Below the pieces are notes generated by a model. That model was not told the DNA's origin, made no database searches, and saw only the letters and a program-made list of their open reading frames with translations. This document shows, in pieces, positions 1 through 10,569 of a stretch of DNA of 64,000 nucleotides. The stretch is from the NCBI GenBank assembly GCA_022494885.1, contig JAGVSM010001370.1, positions 248,001 through 312,000 on the forward strand, given 5' to 3'. Every line of letters starts with the position of its first letter. The first letter of the stretch is position 1. Both the position numbers and the translations under genes were made by a program. Source of the DNA: Micrasema longulum. Its lineage: Eukaryota > Arthropoda > Insecta > Trichoptera > Brachycentridae.

Positions 1-2560
1 GTCCAGAAACCGCATACGCACATCAAACAGAAGGCGACTAAACTACTCATAAATAAGTAGGTTTACGTTTTGACCCATTAGTTTCTTTGTAGACGTCGCT
101 CAGTACGCAACTCGCAACAAAATTTTAATTCAACTATACCGTGTTGTGTCCGTATAAAGTGAAATAATACTGGTAGGATTTTAAAGAAACAGGATGCAAT
201 CAAATTTCATGTGTAATTAGCAAATGAATGTGTATATAACAAATGCATAACGCATATTTCCATCTGTCAGATTATCGAAGAAACAAAACGAATATTTCGT
301 TAGTGTTGCCAGGGTAGTAATTTTTTTTACCCTACTGTGCTCATCTAATGAAAATTAGATTTCGGATTAAACAACGCCGTGGGGGACATTTGAACGACAT
401 TATCTTTAAAAAATAAAAATGATTATTTAACATGATTTAAAAATATCCGTTTTATGTAAAATAGATTTTTTTATATATTTGAAGTTCCAAGTTCATTAAT
501 GAAATTACTCTTATTAAATGACCCTTTTCTTATCTACTTTGTTGTGTAAATCAATGTTTTCGCGTGTACAATAAAATTTTAGAGAAATTAACAAACTGCT
601 TTTTTTACCTTACATTTGTGTTATGATTATATTTTTTCCATCTGACAACATAACGTGGCGACTTCACGAATGCGCGCGGTGAAAGTAGGGCAAAGTGGAG
701 GGATTTATGGACACAGTCCGATGTATTCCAATATGATTCTACGATTCTCCTGGACTATTCTTAATTCTATGGATGAAACGTTGCTCTCTAGAGCTGCTTT
801 TGTTGCATATTATTCTCCTTGTCCCGGGTGAATATCCATTGCTTTCCGCAACACGCAACAAACCAGACTTTATGGTACCCGGGGAATCCCGGCAAAGTTT
901 AACACGGAGAACTGCGGGAATGTCTCGTAAAAACAACGACGCTTAATATTGTTAATCAGAAATAAATATCATAATATATATCGTTGATATACTACACAAT
1001 ATTATATTATATCCTTCGAACTTTACTTTTTTGACAGATTATGAATGTAGAACGATGAAGTTTAATTTTTAAATATTTTACATGACTTTTTTAAAAATAA
1101 TTTTTAAAAATATAAATTAATAATTTATAATTTAGCAATATAGCATGGTCCAGGTAGGCGAGTAGTTAATTTCAATTACAGCTGTCCGTTTGGGCTGCGC
1201 CGAACTTCGACAAGGGTTTGATATACTCTGTCCAAAGCAATAATTGAAACTAACTAAACAAATTAATTCTAACCAAACCCAAAGCATTCTAATAATGTGA
1301 TGTTTGCATTGACATATTAATACACATAGACATGCCCTGAGCCCTCAAAAATGATATGATCATCGCGTATTTAGTCGTTCTTCGACCGCAAGCCAGGCGC
1401 AGGCGTGACGTTTAGAATCGAAACCAAAATGGCTACTTATGACATAGAATCGTGTAAAAACCTTTCGTATGAACATTGTAAAAATAAATGTGCAACTTTT
1501 AATTGATTAATATTTGTTGATGAGTGATTAACAAAGCTTAAAAATAAAATTAAAAATTCAAATAAAAATACTATTTTTTGTAAACGTTAAATTTCACCTA
1601 GAGGCGCAATTAAGAAGGTTTCCTTTGTTACAGTTTTTTTTATTTAATTAATACAGGGCAATGTATGCATTTTCAGGTTTTTGTGTAACCTTACATGATA
1701 ATGTTTTAACTAAACTTAATTTCCATGCACTCTGTAGCGGCTAGACGTACTGTAATCAAATTCCTATCTGTTATTGAATTCTATTATAATACTTAATGGG
1801 AACTAGAATCCCAACCGTCCATACTCTATGTAGCTGTAAGACGTGTTGGGATACTTATTGTGCTGCACCCTTGGGGCTGAGATATTTTTTAATGTTAAAA
1901 ATGAATATAAAAAAAATGTTAGCAACTGCTGTAAAAGTATTTTGCTTCAACTTGAGTTAAAAAATTGCCAGATAAATACACAGAAAATAAAATTCAGATA
2001 AAAATGTATTGATTTTATTTTGTGTATTTATTTCTGTATGTTAGGTAACAATGTAAAATATTGAAATAGCTTTTTCTCTACTCACGTTCTTTGCGATAAA
2101 AAAGGCAATAAATGTTTATTTTATAAAACAATGCTTTCCCTGTGAAATATGGTATGTTTGCAAATCCATTCAAAAGCAATAAGCGATTGTAAATCTCCAC
2201 AAAAGAGATTGGCTCGTTAAAAAGGTTTTGACCTTTCTCAAAATGAATAGCTAAATGATTTATTCAAAATCCCCGAATAAAAAGGTCGAATGAAAGCTCA
2301 TGCGTATGCTTTAAATCTAAAAAGGACTTTTGATAGAACTGGCGCTATTTATTTGGGAAGGTAATTAACATTTTAAAACAGAAATAAAATTTAATTTACG
2401 TCTAAATATTGAAAATTGTCCATTGTAGGTACATTGACCTATTGGAGGTATAATAATTATGCAAAATAAAAGGATTATATTATTTATATATATTTATGTA
2501 TATTTATACATATGTTTGTTTAAATAAATAAAAATATGTTCACACATTTGAAAAAAGTTG
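1..2560. other. AT-rich noncoding stretch, no gene seen
   Basis: I see no coding sequence or clear mobile element here. Short open frames such as 739-936 on the minus strand show no recognisable motif or codon signature. The only structured item is an imperfect inverted repeat: 1163-1178 (tagttaatttcaatta) pairs with 1241-1256 with one mismatch across a 62-base GC-richer loop. A modestly GC-richer patch at 1330-1430 has no recognisable function. If the Epac exon downstream is real, this is probably upstream intron. Confidence 0.5.
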
Positions 2561-2564
2561 ATAC

Positions 2565-2695
2565 TAACGTTTTGATGATTTACCATTTTTTTTTGTAATT
2601 GGGAGCTATTTTGAACAATTTTTATAAATAAATAAAAAAAATTGAATCAAGCTGGAGTTTAGTTGGACGCGACACTAGCCACTGGACCACAGCAC
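2565..2695 (-). repeat. SINE A copy 1, degenerate tRNA-derived
   Basis: Eroded copy of a tRNA-like SINE that is better preserved at 12023, 38501 and 57781. The order of blocks matches: a region resembling 'gatttaccca', a 'ccattttcaacgagttg'-like block, then the reverse of an A-box-like segment containing 'cactagccac' near 2675. The tRNA-like head lies at the right, so the element reads on the minus strand. The B box is not intact in this copy. Confidence 0.45.
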
Positions 2696-2754
2696 AACAC
2701 AATTTATTTTAAATTAGTAATTATTTTTAAAAAGTTTAAAAAAACAGAAATATC

Positions 2755-2915
2755 AGCGTTTTTAACCAAATACTTCAATTTAACTGCCATTTTCAAAGAG
2801 TTAATAATAACTCATTATTACAAAATGGAAATCAAGTTGCGGAAGAGTGTGGTTCGAACCTCAGACCTCTGATCCGTGAGTCCGCAACACTAGCCACGGG
2901 ACCACAACTTGATTC
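2755..2915 (-). repeat. SINE A copy 2, tRNA-derived
   Basis: Read on the minus strand, the head contains 'cccgtggctagtgttgcgg' (A-box-like) followed about 30 bases later by 'gaggttcgaacc' (B-box-like), the internal RNA polymerase III promoter pattern of tRNA-derived SINEs. The body shares the 'ccattttcaa...gagtt...aataactcattatta' block with the copies at 12023, 38501 and 57781. It lies head-to-tail about 60 bases from copy 1. Confidence 0.7.
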
Positions 2916-3205
2916 ACATTTACGATTTAAATCTAGTAGTGTTAAGGGCACTGCATTTGTACTCCAATAGTGGCGTATTTTAATCACTTTAGTTACATTT
3001 TAACGTGACAATTATCTAACTTTAAAGTTATATTTAACATGTTTGGTGCAATTAGCCTTTAAACAGTAAAGTTACAGCAATTCGACCTGAGATACTATTA
3101 TTTCTGCTAGAATTGGTCCTAACTAGGGTTCTAAAACAGACAAATATATTTTTATTATACAATCAATGGCGGATATTTTTAATCAAGCCGATTTCTTTAT
3201 TTTAG

Positions 3206-3348
3206 GCCTGGAGACAGAAACGCACGAGACGCAGAGCTGATTGCCCAACGGCTCCGGAGGGCGGGGCCCTTGGGGCGGCTTCCGCCTTCCGCCCTCAACC
3301 ACCTCGCCCTGTGCGGTTTCTACGAAGACTTGGAGAAAGGAGTAACTT
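3206..3348 (+). CDS. Epac: Internal exon of EPAC (Rap guanine nucleotide exchange factor), cAMP-binding region
   Basis: EPAC proteins are cAMP-activated exchange factors for the small GTPase Rap. Seen directly: a pyrimidine-rich tract ending in 'tttattttag' at 3205, then a 143-base open segment, then 'gtgagt' at 3349. The first base completes the previous codon, 47 codons follow, and the last T begins the next codon (both splice phases 1). The translation runs from PGDRNARDAELIAQ through LPPSALNHLA to LCGFYEDLEKGVT. The last block closely resembles the start of an EPAC2 cyclic-nucleotide-binding domain, in which an LCGYYENLEKGIT-like segment precedes a phosphate-binding cassette; that cassette would lie in the next exon. 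GC content is far above the surroundings, as expected for constrained coding sequence. The next exon (expected to begin with an FRQGDIGTNW-like motif) was not found, so the downstream intron probably runs beyond this window. Family assignment rests on remembered motif similarity. Confidence 0.82.
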
Positions 3349-3499
3349 GTGAGTAAACATTATTGCTTAAAAATTAATTTAAGAATCTTCATCATTATCA
3401 CTGCCTGAAAAGTAAAACCGACAATTTTGCGGACATTCCAAATTTGCAGATTTTAGGAACACTCGTATTTTATATCTATTAAGCGTTAACATAAATTGA

Positions 3500-3830
3500 A
3501 GTAAAAATGAGCATCAAAAGTATAACAAAATGGTTAAGGTTATACTTTATTCAAATGAAAAGTTCTGCTCTACACGATATTGTGTTTGCATTATTTCTTC
3601 ATGAAGATCTCTTTCATACCACCGTAGAATTGGCTAAGCAGGTGAATTGTAGTCACATGACTGTAATCCGCCATTTTAAATCATCCTACCAACTTTGAAG
3701 AGCAAAAACATATTTGGCATGTTTATTCCCTCAAATGAACGCGAACAGAAAGAGGTGTCTAAAATGATCAGTTTTATCTACTTAAGATTCCATTTAAAGA
3801 CTTGTAATCAAATAAAATAATAAATGTACA
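3500..3830 (+). pseudogene. Mariner-like transposase fragment (helix-turn-helix region), weak
   Basis: A short open segment (3507-3698) includes ELAKQVNCSHMTVIRHF. This resembles the second helix-turn-helix of mariner transposases, where an ELAE-L-vS-xTv-rhL pattern binds the terminal repeats. Past the first stop, a frame reading NANRKRCLK is loosely like the linker that follows in mariner proteins. Stops interrupt it, and no catalytic Asp motifs or terminal repeats are visible. It could be another helix-turn-helix protein remnant. Confidence 0.42.
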
Positions 3831-5760
3831 AAAAAACAAACACAATATCTTTTAGAGCGGAAAATAAATTATTTTGTTTTACTTCTGGTGATCATTTTTT
3901 CATTTGGAAAAAATGGACCCAACGTTAACACCTCAATGATCAAGATTTTTTTTTATAAACTTGAATTCATTACTTACCTGAATGTAAATCTTCTTACATA
4001 ATAATACAAAGAACGCATGGAACAATGCCTTCATCTTGTTCGTCGTTCCTCAGTTCTGAGGAATGAAGTACGTATAAAATAATGTAATTTTTTTTTAATA
4101 TATAAAGAAGGAAAAATAATAATTACAAATTTCGTGTAAAACTTATAATTACAAAATACGACTTAAGTTTGCGTTACTCTTGATTTAAAAACTAAGAGAT
4201 TTATTGACTTATTTCAGTAAAAATAATGCCCAGTAGATTTCCCGTTGTGAAAACAGTTCATAAGTGTTTAGCTTACCTATTTTAATTAAAATAAAAAGAA
4301 CAAAAAGATCTTACGATGCAAGCTCATTCTGTTTACTAAGCTAAAGTTTAGTTCATTAAAACGCGAATTTAAAAGTTAACCAGACTAGTTCGGAAATGTT
4401 GGTTACTAGAAGTTTGATTCTCGAGAGATACTACGAGAGAAGGTCTAAAAAATTGCAGAACGAAGGGGACGGGGGGTTAATAGAATAACGCTTATATTTT
4501 TCCATTTCGATAATATGTTCTCTTTACACGCGAATGAATTTCTCAGATCTTAAAATATTTTTTTTTTAATTCTACTATATTTTACTATTATTTTGTTGAT
4601 TTTAATGATACCACTATTTTGTATATTTGATTATGTGTGATTCTTAATTTGTATAATTTATATTTTTAAAATTATTTCTGATTATCATTTTTGAATTGTA
4701 TTCTTTGGAATTTCATTACTTATTACATTAACCTTTTTTTCTAGATTGTTATTCTATGTCATTGTAATTTGATCTAATTAATTTTACAATGTACTTTTAT
4801 TGTTATTTATTGTGGCTTGACACAGGCATAGCCTAAAAAGCCTAAATAAGTTCATAAATATTTAAACAAGGGTAATTTTGAATTTTAAGGCATCTTCATA
4901 GACCCCGCTTTTTACTCAACATGTTGTAGAAATTAGAGCTGAAATTTTAAATTTTATCAGACATATTTAAAGATTTTATTTGAAAGTTTATAGCGAAGTT
5001 TCATATTATTTTTTTTTACATAAACCTTTTTTTTGTTTCTATCTCAATGCTACAGAAAGGCAGTATGAATTTTATTTTCACATTTCTCTTCAATGACAAA
5101 CTGCTCCATACATTGTTATTTAAAAGCCGATTGAAGCAATAATATGAATTATCAATGAGGTAAAAATATTAAGCAAAGCCAAACATTACAAACTTCCTTA
5201 CAAAATCTCTTAGTTTAAAAACTCCAAACCAAATGATGAAATCCATTTGGACCAGACCTCCAACTCCTGCAAGTCAATTTATTAAACTGTTTCACCAAAC
5301 CGCAGTGATATTCTTTCCAGAACATGAAGAAAGATTGATCATGAATAAATAAATATTTATTTAATTATTAAAATATAAATATTTATTTATTTATTCCTTC
5401 AAAAAAGTCACGAAAACTCTCAATGCTCTGTCGCTTAAAAGCAGCAACATTTTTGATATATTAAGATGATGATATAGAATTATCAAAATAGATGTAGATA
5501 ATACCATATTGTTTCTGCTAGCTGCTTTTTATTCAAATAAGCATCCTCCAATATAAGTTTTTAAGGAATTGAGAACGGGTGTCGTCTTCAATTGACTCTA
5601 TGCAATCTTTGAATAGACTTTAATATTTTTTAATCACGGTTTTTGAGGACAAGAGTCCCGTATACTGTTGACATCTCTTTCAAAATGTGCTTTGTTTTAT
5701 TCAGCTTGGTGAGAAATTAAAGTCAGCATGATATTTCCTCCGGATCGACTCACTCGTTGA
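3831..5760. other. AT-rich noncoding stretch; possible LINE 3' tail near 4560-4870
   Basis: No gene recognised. The segment 4560-4870 is very T-rich on the plus strand and ends in 'ttcataaatatttaaa' after a GC-richer 'tggcttgacacaggcatag' block. That layout resembles the 3' untranslated end of CR1/jockey-type LINEs in this window, but no coding remnant precedes it. The segment 5340-5395 is low-complexity AAAT-rich sequence. Confidence 0.3.
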
Positions 5761-5761
5761 G

Positions 5762-6060
5762 GTGTTTTTAGGTAACCTCTTTCTCGTTTATCTCGATACG
5801 CAATACCACGATTTGCACTGGTTCGTCACTCGCGTCTGCCGCCGTCAGACTTCCCGGCGTAAAAGAGAAGCCATCCTCCCAAACATAGTCAAAAGACAAA
5901 GTCGGAAGGTAGGGGCACGACGGAGAGGACTACAAGTTGACCTTAATAGCCCTGAAAAGGATTATCCACCGGGTCCAAGTGGTCAAGAGAGGCGAAGGTA
6001 GTAGTAGAAGGTAGTCAGTTGGCAGAGCAAAGCGAAGAGCAGGAGCACACAAGAGAGACC
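5762..6060 (+). other. GC-rich patch with short open frame, unrecognised
   Basis: A local GC island interrupts AT-rich sequence. It carries a 79-codon open segment rich in Arg, with CRRQTSRRKRE near residue 26 and a Pro/Gly stretch near the end. An acceptor-like 'gtttttag' sits at its start, and a TA dinucleotide run (6087-6103) follows the patch. I recognise no domain. Options are an unrecognised exon, a promoter-like CpG patch or a foreign insertion; none is demonstrated. Confidence 0.25.
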
Positions 6061-6589
6061 TGATAGATATTTTGATGGTGGGCTGGTATATATATATATA
6101 TATTTTATGTACTTATTTGATTATTGTAAAAAACATTATAAAAGAAAGAAGCCTTTTTAAAAAAAAATAATTAAATTAAATAAATATTTTTTTACACATT
6201 TAAAAAAAAAAAGATATATTTTTTTAGAGATTTCTTTTAATTTTGTATTTTTTTTTCCTCTTTTCTCCTGTATGTTAGGGGACGAGAGGAGTAGGGAAGA
6301 TGATGAATACAGGTTGGAGATTAAGGGGGTTAGTTATGGGATCTAGCAGGCCGAGGTCTGCAATTGAAGGGTTAGAATTTTGGTGTAGAGATTGGAAGAG
6401 CTTGTAGCTAGTTTTTTATGTAAGCGTCGAGTGTTTGAGTATTCGTGTCCCGGTGTATGATTGTGTTTCTGACAAACCACGAGGCTTGTAGAATAATGCG
6501 TAGGGTTTTGTTTTGGAAAGATTGTAGTTTATGGATGTGATTGGCGGTGCCCCTATTTATTTATTACAGTTACATGCGTTATAAAGCAA

Positions 6590-6745
6590 CGTGCGTCAAG
6601 CTTAGCGGAGTTGGCTGTAACGCTGCGTCGCCGCCGGCTGGTTTAGAGCGGAGAGGGTAGCATCACTCCCCCCCCCCCCACTCGAGGTACATTGCCGGCC
6701 GCAGGTCGCGCACTCCGCCCGTACTGCCCATTACACCGATAGATC
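6590..6745. other. CpG-rich patch with poly-C run, unclassified
   Basis: About 155 bases are markedly GC- and CpG-rich ('cgctgcgtcgccgccggctgg') and include a run of about 12 C at 6668-6679. No frame is convincing and no terminal repeats are visible. It lies just beyond the decayed 3' side of the mariner pseudogene at 6960-7680, but I see no link to it. Confidence 0.3.
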
Positions 6746-6959
6746 CGAGGTGTGCAACATCTTCAATACAATTAAACGGTCCTTTTTAGAACTTGACATA
6801 ATGGTTTACTTATGACATTATATCAAGAAATAGTATATCGACGGGTATGACTGAGGCCAGGCCCGAAAGCGAACTATTTGTCTTTATTGAGGGCATAGCA
6901 CTCAGCTAATTAATACGGGGATGGATAGCCACATCATATCTATTTGTTGTATTTCGTTT

Positions 6960-7680
6960 ACAATTATGTCGTTTGTTTACGATATTTTCTGTCTTGACTC
7001 ACCTTTTGAACAGTATTCGCTTGATTGGACGTTCGTTTTCGGTTTGCATGCATAGATTTATGTCCTACTTCCAGTTATCGTGCATTTCATCTTATCCCGA
7101 TGGTCTGAAAGCATTGTTTCACAGACTTCAACACAACGTTGTTTTTCAAAAAAAAAAGTATTTTTGGCACTAATCGAGATTTCCCTTTTTCCAGGCACAA
7201 AGCATCTTTCAAAATGGTCTGGACTAATGTAAATGAAATATTAACAGTATTAACGAGGTCTTAACTTGACAATCGATGATGTTTTAATACCAAATCTTTG
7301 ATTTATTTGACGTATTATTCATCAGTTTATGTTGATGGTCGTCCAGGGCGATTTTTGTCTTCAACGCTTTCTCTGCCTTCTTTGAATTGTTTAAACCACT
7401 TGTAAACATTTGTGTTGTGACATAAACCGGTCACCAAAGGCCTTTTGCAATATTCTCAATGTTTTTGCTGCAGAAATTTAATTTCCCAAACAAAATTTAA
7501 TGCAACTTCTTTGCTTAACTGATTACACATCGTAAACACAGCTAAATTCACTTTTGTTGTTTACAAAACACGTGCACTATTAGAGAAATTCAGATATTGA
7601 CATGAAATTTGACACAGATGTCAGTGATACTACCAACCAAAAATAAAAGGTATTCCAAAATCGACGAGCCCACGTATTTT
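6960..7680 (-). pseudogene. Mariner-type transposase pseudogene
   Basis: Mariner transposases cut and paste their element with a D,D34D catalytic triad. Reading leftward, a start-like codon at 7530 begins MCNQLSKEVALNFVWEIKF. After a frameshift, VYKWFKQFKEGRESVEDK and NRPGRPST follow (about 7410-7335), then ISFTLVQTILKDALC near 7196-7240. After another shift, FEKQRCVEVCETML and ITGSRT-stop-IYACKP follow (about 7025-7085). These match, in order, the mariner N-terminal domain, linker and first catalytic block. In that block the usual TGDETW is altered, so the first catalytic Asp is gone. Several stops and frameshifts make it inactive. The right end (7651-7680) may hold the 5' terminal repeat; no matching left repeat is visible, so the 3' part is deleted. 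Confidence 0.85.
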
Positions 7681-8045
7681 AAATGAAAAATTTCACTTTT
7701 TTTTTATATCACAGTTGTGTGTTTGTACTCTCTATCCCCTTAGCAAACAACCCATTCATTTTATGAATTTTCGGACCTACCCTCGTACATATTATATAGT
7801 CCTGGTTACCTACAGCACTATTAATACTTAACGCGAACAACGTTCGCTAATTTGTCTACCAACGTTCACAAATTATTGTCTGTCACGTTTCTAGGTAGGC
7901 ACTACAATTCATTCCTAATTGCCAACCATCGTAGATTAATCTAAAATTGAATAGATGAGGAAGATTGTTTGCGCCTTCGAATTGTTGAACTTTCATTGTC
8001 CGAAGAGTGATTATTTGGGATTTAACAGAGTCTGTTTTGAAAATT
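7681..8045. other. Noncoding stretch, nothing recognised
   Basis: I see no coding remnant, no tRNA-like boxes and no inverted repeats between the mariner pseudogene and the SINE D fragment. Confidence 0.4.
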
Positions 8046-8205
8046 TTTCATTATCTCACCTAGTAGTGCAAAGGACGCTGCATTAGTAAACCAAATGCAA
8101 TGTATCTCGATCATTTGTTACATAAAGGTAAAGTGATTGGTGTCAAGCTTTAGATTTCAGTTCAGGGACAATGAATTTCGCAGTGTAAAATCAACCTTTG
8201 AACCA
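8046..8205 (-). repeat. SINE D copy 1, 3' body fragment
   Basis: Matches the body of the full SINE D copy at 57525-57780 in reverse orientation. Shared blocks are 'ctgcattagtaaacca', 'tgtatctcgatcatttgttac' with small differences, and 'gattggtgtcaagc'. The tRNA-like head is missing. Its right edge fades near 8205. Confidence 0.6.
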
Positions 8206-8289
8206 TAATTAAAATAATACTAAGTAAATAATAATAGTCCCGATATGGACATCTACTAAAGAAATATTCCACAAGTCACAACTTATACC

Positions 8290-8760
8290 CTTTTTCGTTT
8301 TTTTTATTTAATTTTTTGTTCATATTGTTTATTGTACGTTGACAAGCTATTTGGCAAATGAAAATTTCTTCCAACCAATAAAATAAAAGTTCTATTTTTA
8401 TAATTCAAGTTGCAAAACATATTCAACAGATAATAAAAATAAAAAAGCTATAGATATTCAGCGATAGAAATAACTGTATTTGTATATAACTAACCTTAAA
8501 TCAATACTTTTACTTAATGTGGAAAAGGAACGAAGCGAAAATAGGAAAGGAGGAGAGATTAAGGAAGAGAAAGGAGATGTTTCTTCAGATGTGATTTAAA
8601 CAGAGATAATGTAGTAAAATCTTTGATAGTGGATGGAAGGTGATTCCACAGTCTAGCCGACACTATATGAGTAAGAGGAGAAAGAGGAATTGTGGATGGG
8701 TATGTGAGGGTGCTTTGAGATTAAGAATAAAGAGGTAAACCGTGAAGCGTTATTATGTTA
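8290..8760 (-). pseudogene. CR1/jockey-like LINE, C-terminal reverse-transcriptase end plus 3' UTR
   Basis: Reading leftward from about 8700, one frame gives LWNHLPSTIKDFTTL followed by FKSHLKKHLLSLP and a stop. This is the typical end of non-LTR retrotransposon ORF2, a WN-LP pattern followed by an F-K-L helix. The 3' UTR runs to about 8290 and includes 'ggaagaaattttcatttgc', which relates it to the 3' ends at 12295, 16835, 21840 and 40100. The 5' part is absent, as in truncated LINE insertions. Confidence 0.75.
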
Positions 8761-9268
8761 TACGCTAAAATAATACTCCCTTACAGATTCAAAAACTATT
8801 CTTACTTGAACAAAAGACATAACCTCAACAATACAACGCATATAAATAATCTATTCATAAGATTTTCAACACAAGAACAACTTAAATAATTACAAACTAA
8901 TACCACTTTCGGACAAAGCGATTTTAAGTATTATGCTATTTAAATCTATAACCTACTTCTACAGTTCATTAAAACAATTAGTAACGAGAAAATGTTCAAA
9001 ATGGATAGTGTAGCTGGGTAAAAGTAAAATAGATTGTCTCATTCGCCTAAACCAATATTAAATCACCTGCTCCACCAACGTATAGTTTATGTTATGTTTT
9101 TGTTATTTTACTGTGCGTTTTACAGCATAAATAATATAGGTATACACGAATTAAATGTAAACATAAATACGTGGTGTTTACAGGTGTCTTAACATTTTGC
9201 AATTTCTTTTTGTATATTAAGTCTTCTTTGTATATTGTCACATGTTAAACAAAATTGTATTTTGTTAA
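8761..9268. other. AT-rich noncoding stretch
   Basis: No coding remnant or repeat family was recognised in this interval. Confidence 0.4.
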
Positions 9269-9300
9269 GTGTCATCAGTGGGGTACCCCACTGATGACAC
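9269..9300. repeat. Perfect 32-bp palindrome
   Basis: The 16 bases gtgtcatcagtggggt are followed immediately by their exact reverse complement, with no spacer; the centre is ggtacc. Symmetry breaks at the next base on each side. It could form a cruciform or a 16-bp hairpin in RNA. Its outward 'cagtgggg' blocks resemble hAT-type termini placed head to head, but no element body flanks it. Confidence 0.95.
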
Positions 9301-9640
9301 ATTATTTTGATTATTTATTATTGTTTATAATGTGAACAAAATGAACAAATAGATATATAAAAATACCAACCTTGTCAGTAGTCCAGGCCGAAACCTTGCA
9401 CAGTATACTTTTTAAATATGAACTTTGTGTTTGAACGACAGAATAACTCGGATTCCTAGAAACAGTATCACAGTGGTTATAATAGTTGAAAGTGACATCA
9501 TTTCAGCGTTAAATCTGTTTTTTTCAATTTAATTTAAGATAGAATAGAATGATTTTTTCTTAATTGTTTTTCTTACCTGGAGGTTGTTTTTGACTATTCC
9601 ACAAACTATTAACAGCCGTATTTTCTCCCTTTCCTTGGTT
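9301..9640. other. AT-rich noncoding stretch
   Basis: Nothing recognised. The minus-strand open frames that begin here overlap the plus-strand LINE remnant downstream and look like its shadows. Confidence 0.35.
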
Positions 9641-9649
9641 TCCTTGGCA

Positions 9650-9990
9650 CAAATGTCAAGATCCGTGAAGTGTGTAAGGCTGAGACATGCATTATTGACA
9701 GAATCAAGAAAGGGGTGCTGCGTTGATTTGGACATGTAGAGCGAATGGACAGCGAAAGAACAGCTAAAATTATAAACAATGCGAATGACGATGAATGCAG
9801 AAAACAAGAAAAACCGAGAAAGATCGAATATGCAATGACCGAATCCACCAAATACTTGAAGATGGACATGTCAAGTGTAAGAATAATCGGCGTGCGTGCA
9901 TGAGAAGATATATGAATGTAGAGAAAGCGAGGTTTGTATGCAAAGACAGAGTGATGTAGCATTCTATCCTCTCTGCCACCTCTACGGGGA
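9650..9990 (+). pseudogene. RTE/I-like LINE C-terminal fragment
   Basis: From about 9670 the frame reads ETCIIDRIKKGVLR, stop, FGHVERMDSERTAKII and ends with CMRRYMNVEKARFVCKDRV at about 9955. The GVLRWFGHVERM pattern and the following Lys/Arg-rich 'RPRKRW'-like region are hallmarks of the C-terminus of RTE- and I-type non-LTR retrotransposons. A frameshift and stops show it is dead. No poly-A or microsatellite tail is obvious. Confidence 0.75.
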
Positions 9991-10139
9991 AACGGCGTGA
10001 TGGTTTGTTGTTTTTGTCGTTGTTGCAATGATATAAAAATACCACTTTTGAACCAATAACGCAAATTAAATAATTTAATTTAAGTAACCAAAAACACAAA
10101 ACAAAATTAAGTACTAACTAGAAGCGTAGCGTTAATCAG

Positions 10140-10266
10140 TATTTTGGGAAGAATTTGAGTTTATGTATCCTTAGCGCGTTTAGTATAATATGTATTTTTA
10201 TGTTTTTTTGTTGTACATGTATATTTGCTGAATTACTGTTGATATCCCAAATAAATAAAATGAAAA
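10140..10266 (+). repeat. LINE 3' UTR tail
   Basis: The segment ends in 'actgttgatatcccaaat' followed by 'aaataaaat'. The same ending is seen at 14990-15410, 34540-35020 and 55830-56285, where LINE coding remnants or long 3' UTRs precede it. Only the last 120 bases or so are present. Confidence 0.55.
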
Positions 10267-10419
10267 AAGAACCAAAAAAATATTTATGTCTGAAAAAGTG
10301 TGTTTACAGGTTTCTCTCCGCGAAAATAAATCAAGAAAAATAACTCGAAACCTTCTTATCAAATAATTAAGTGCAAATATTATTTTTGTCTGTATTTGGG
10401 TGGATGGTTAGTACAATTC

Positions 10420-10568
10420 TGTGTGCAACTTCTGGAAAAGTGTTTTTGACTTGATGGCTGCTCGCATGACAACATTCCGAAAAAGGAAATGGAGTAGAGA
10501 AAAGTCCGCCTACTCACCTACCATGCTCGATGTTTCGGGTTGGATTCCTGGGAAGGTTTTCAAATACT
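10420..10568 (+). repeat. SINE D copy with 5' leader, 3'-truncated
   Basis: Shares a leader of about 85 bases ('ttctgtgtg...', 'gatggctgctc...') with the copy at 46285. A tRNA-like segment follows, with 'ccgcctactcacctaccatg' and the B-box-like 'cgggttggattcc'. It stops shortly after the B box, where a LINE remnant begins. The shared leader shows that this part belongs to the element. Confidence 0.6.
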
Positions 10569-10569
10569 G

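Noticed and set aside
9609..10064. 151-codon minus-strand open frame as a gene
   Set aside because: It overlaps a plus-strand LINE remnant with clear motifs (GVLR.FGHVERM); the minus frame is a shadow.
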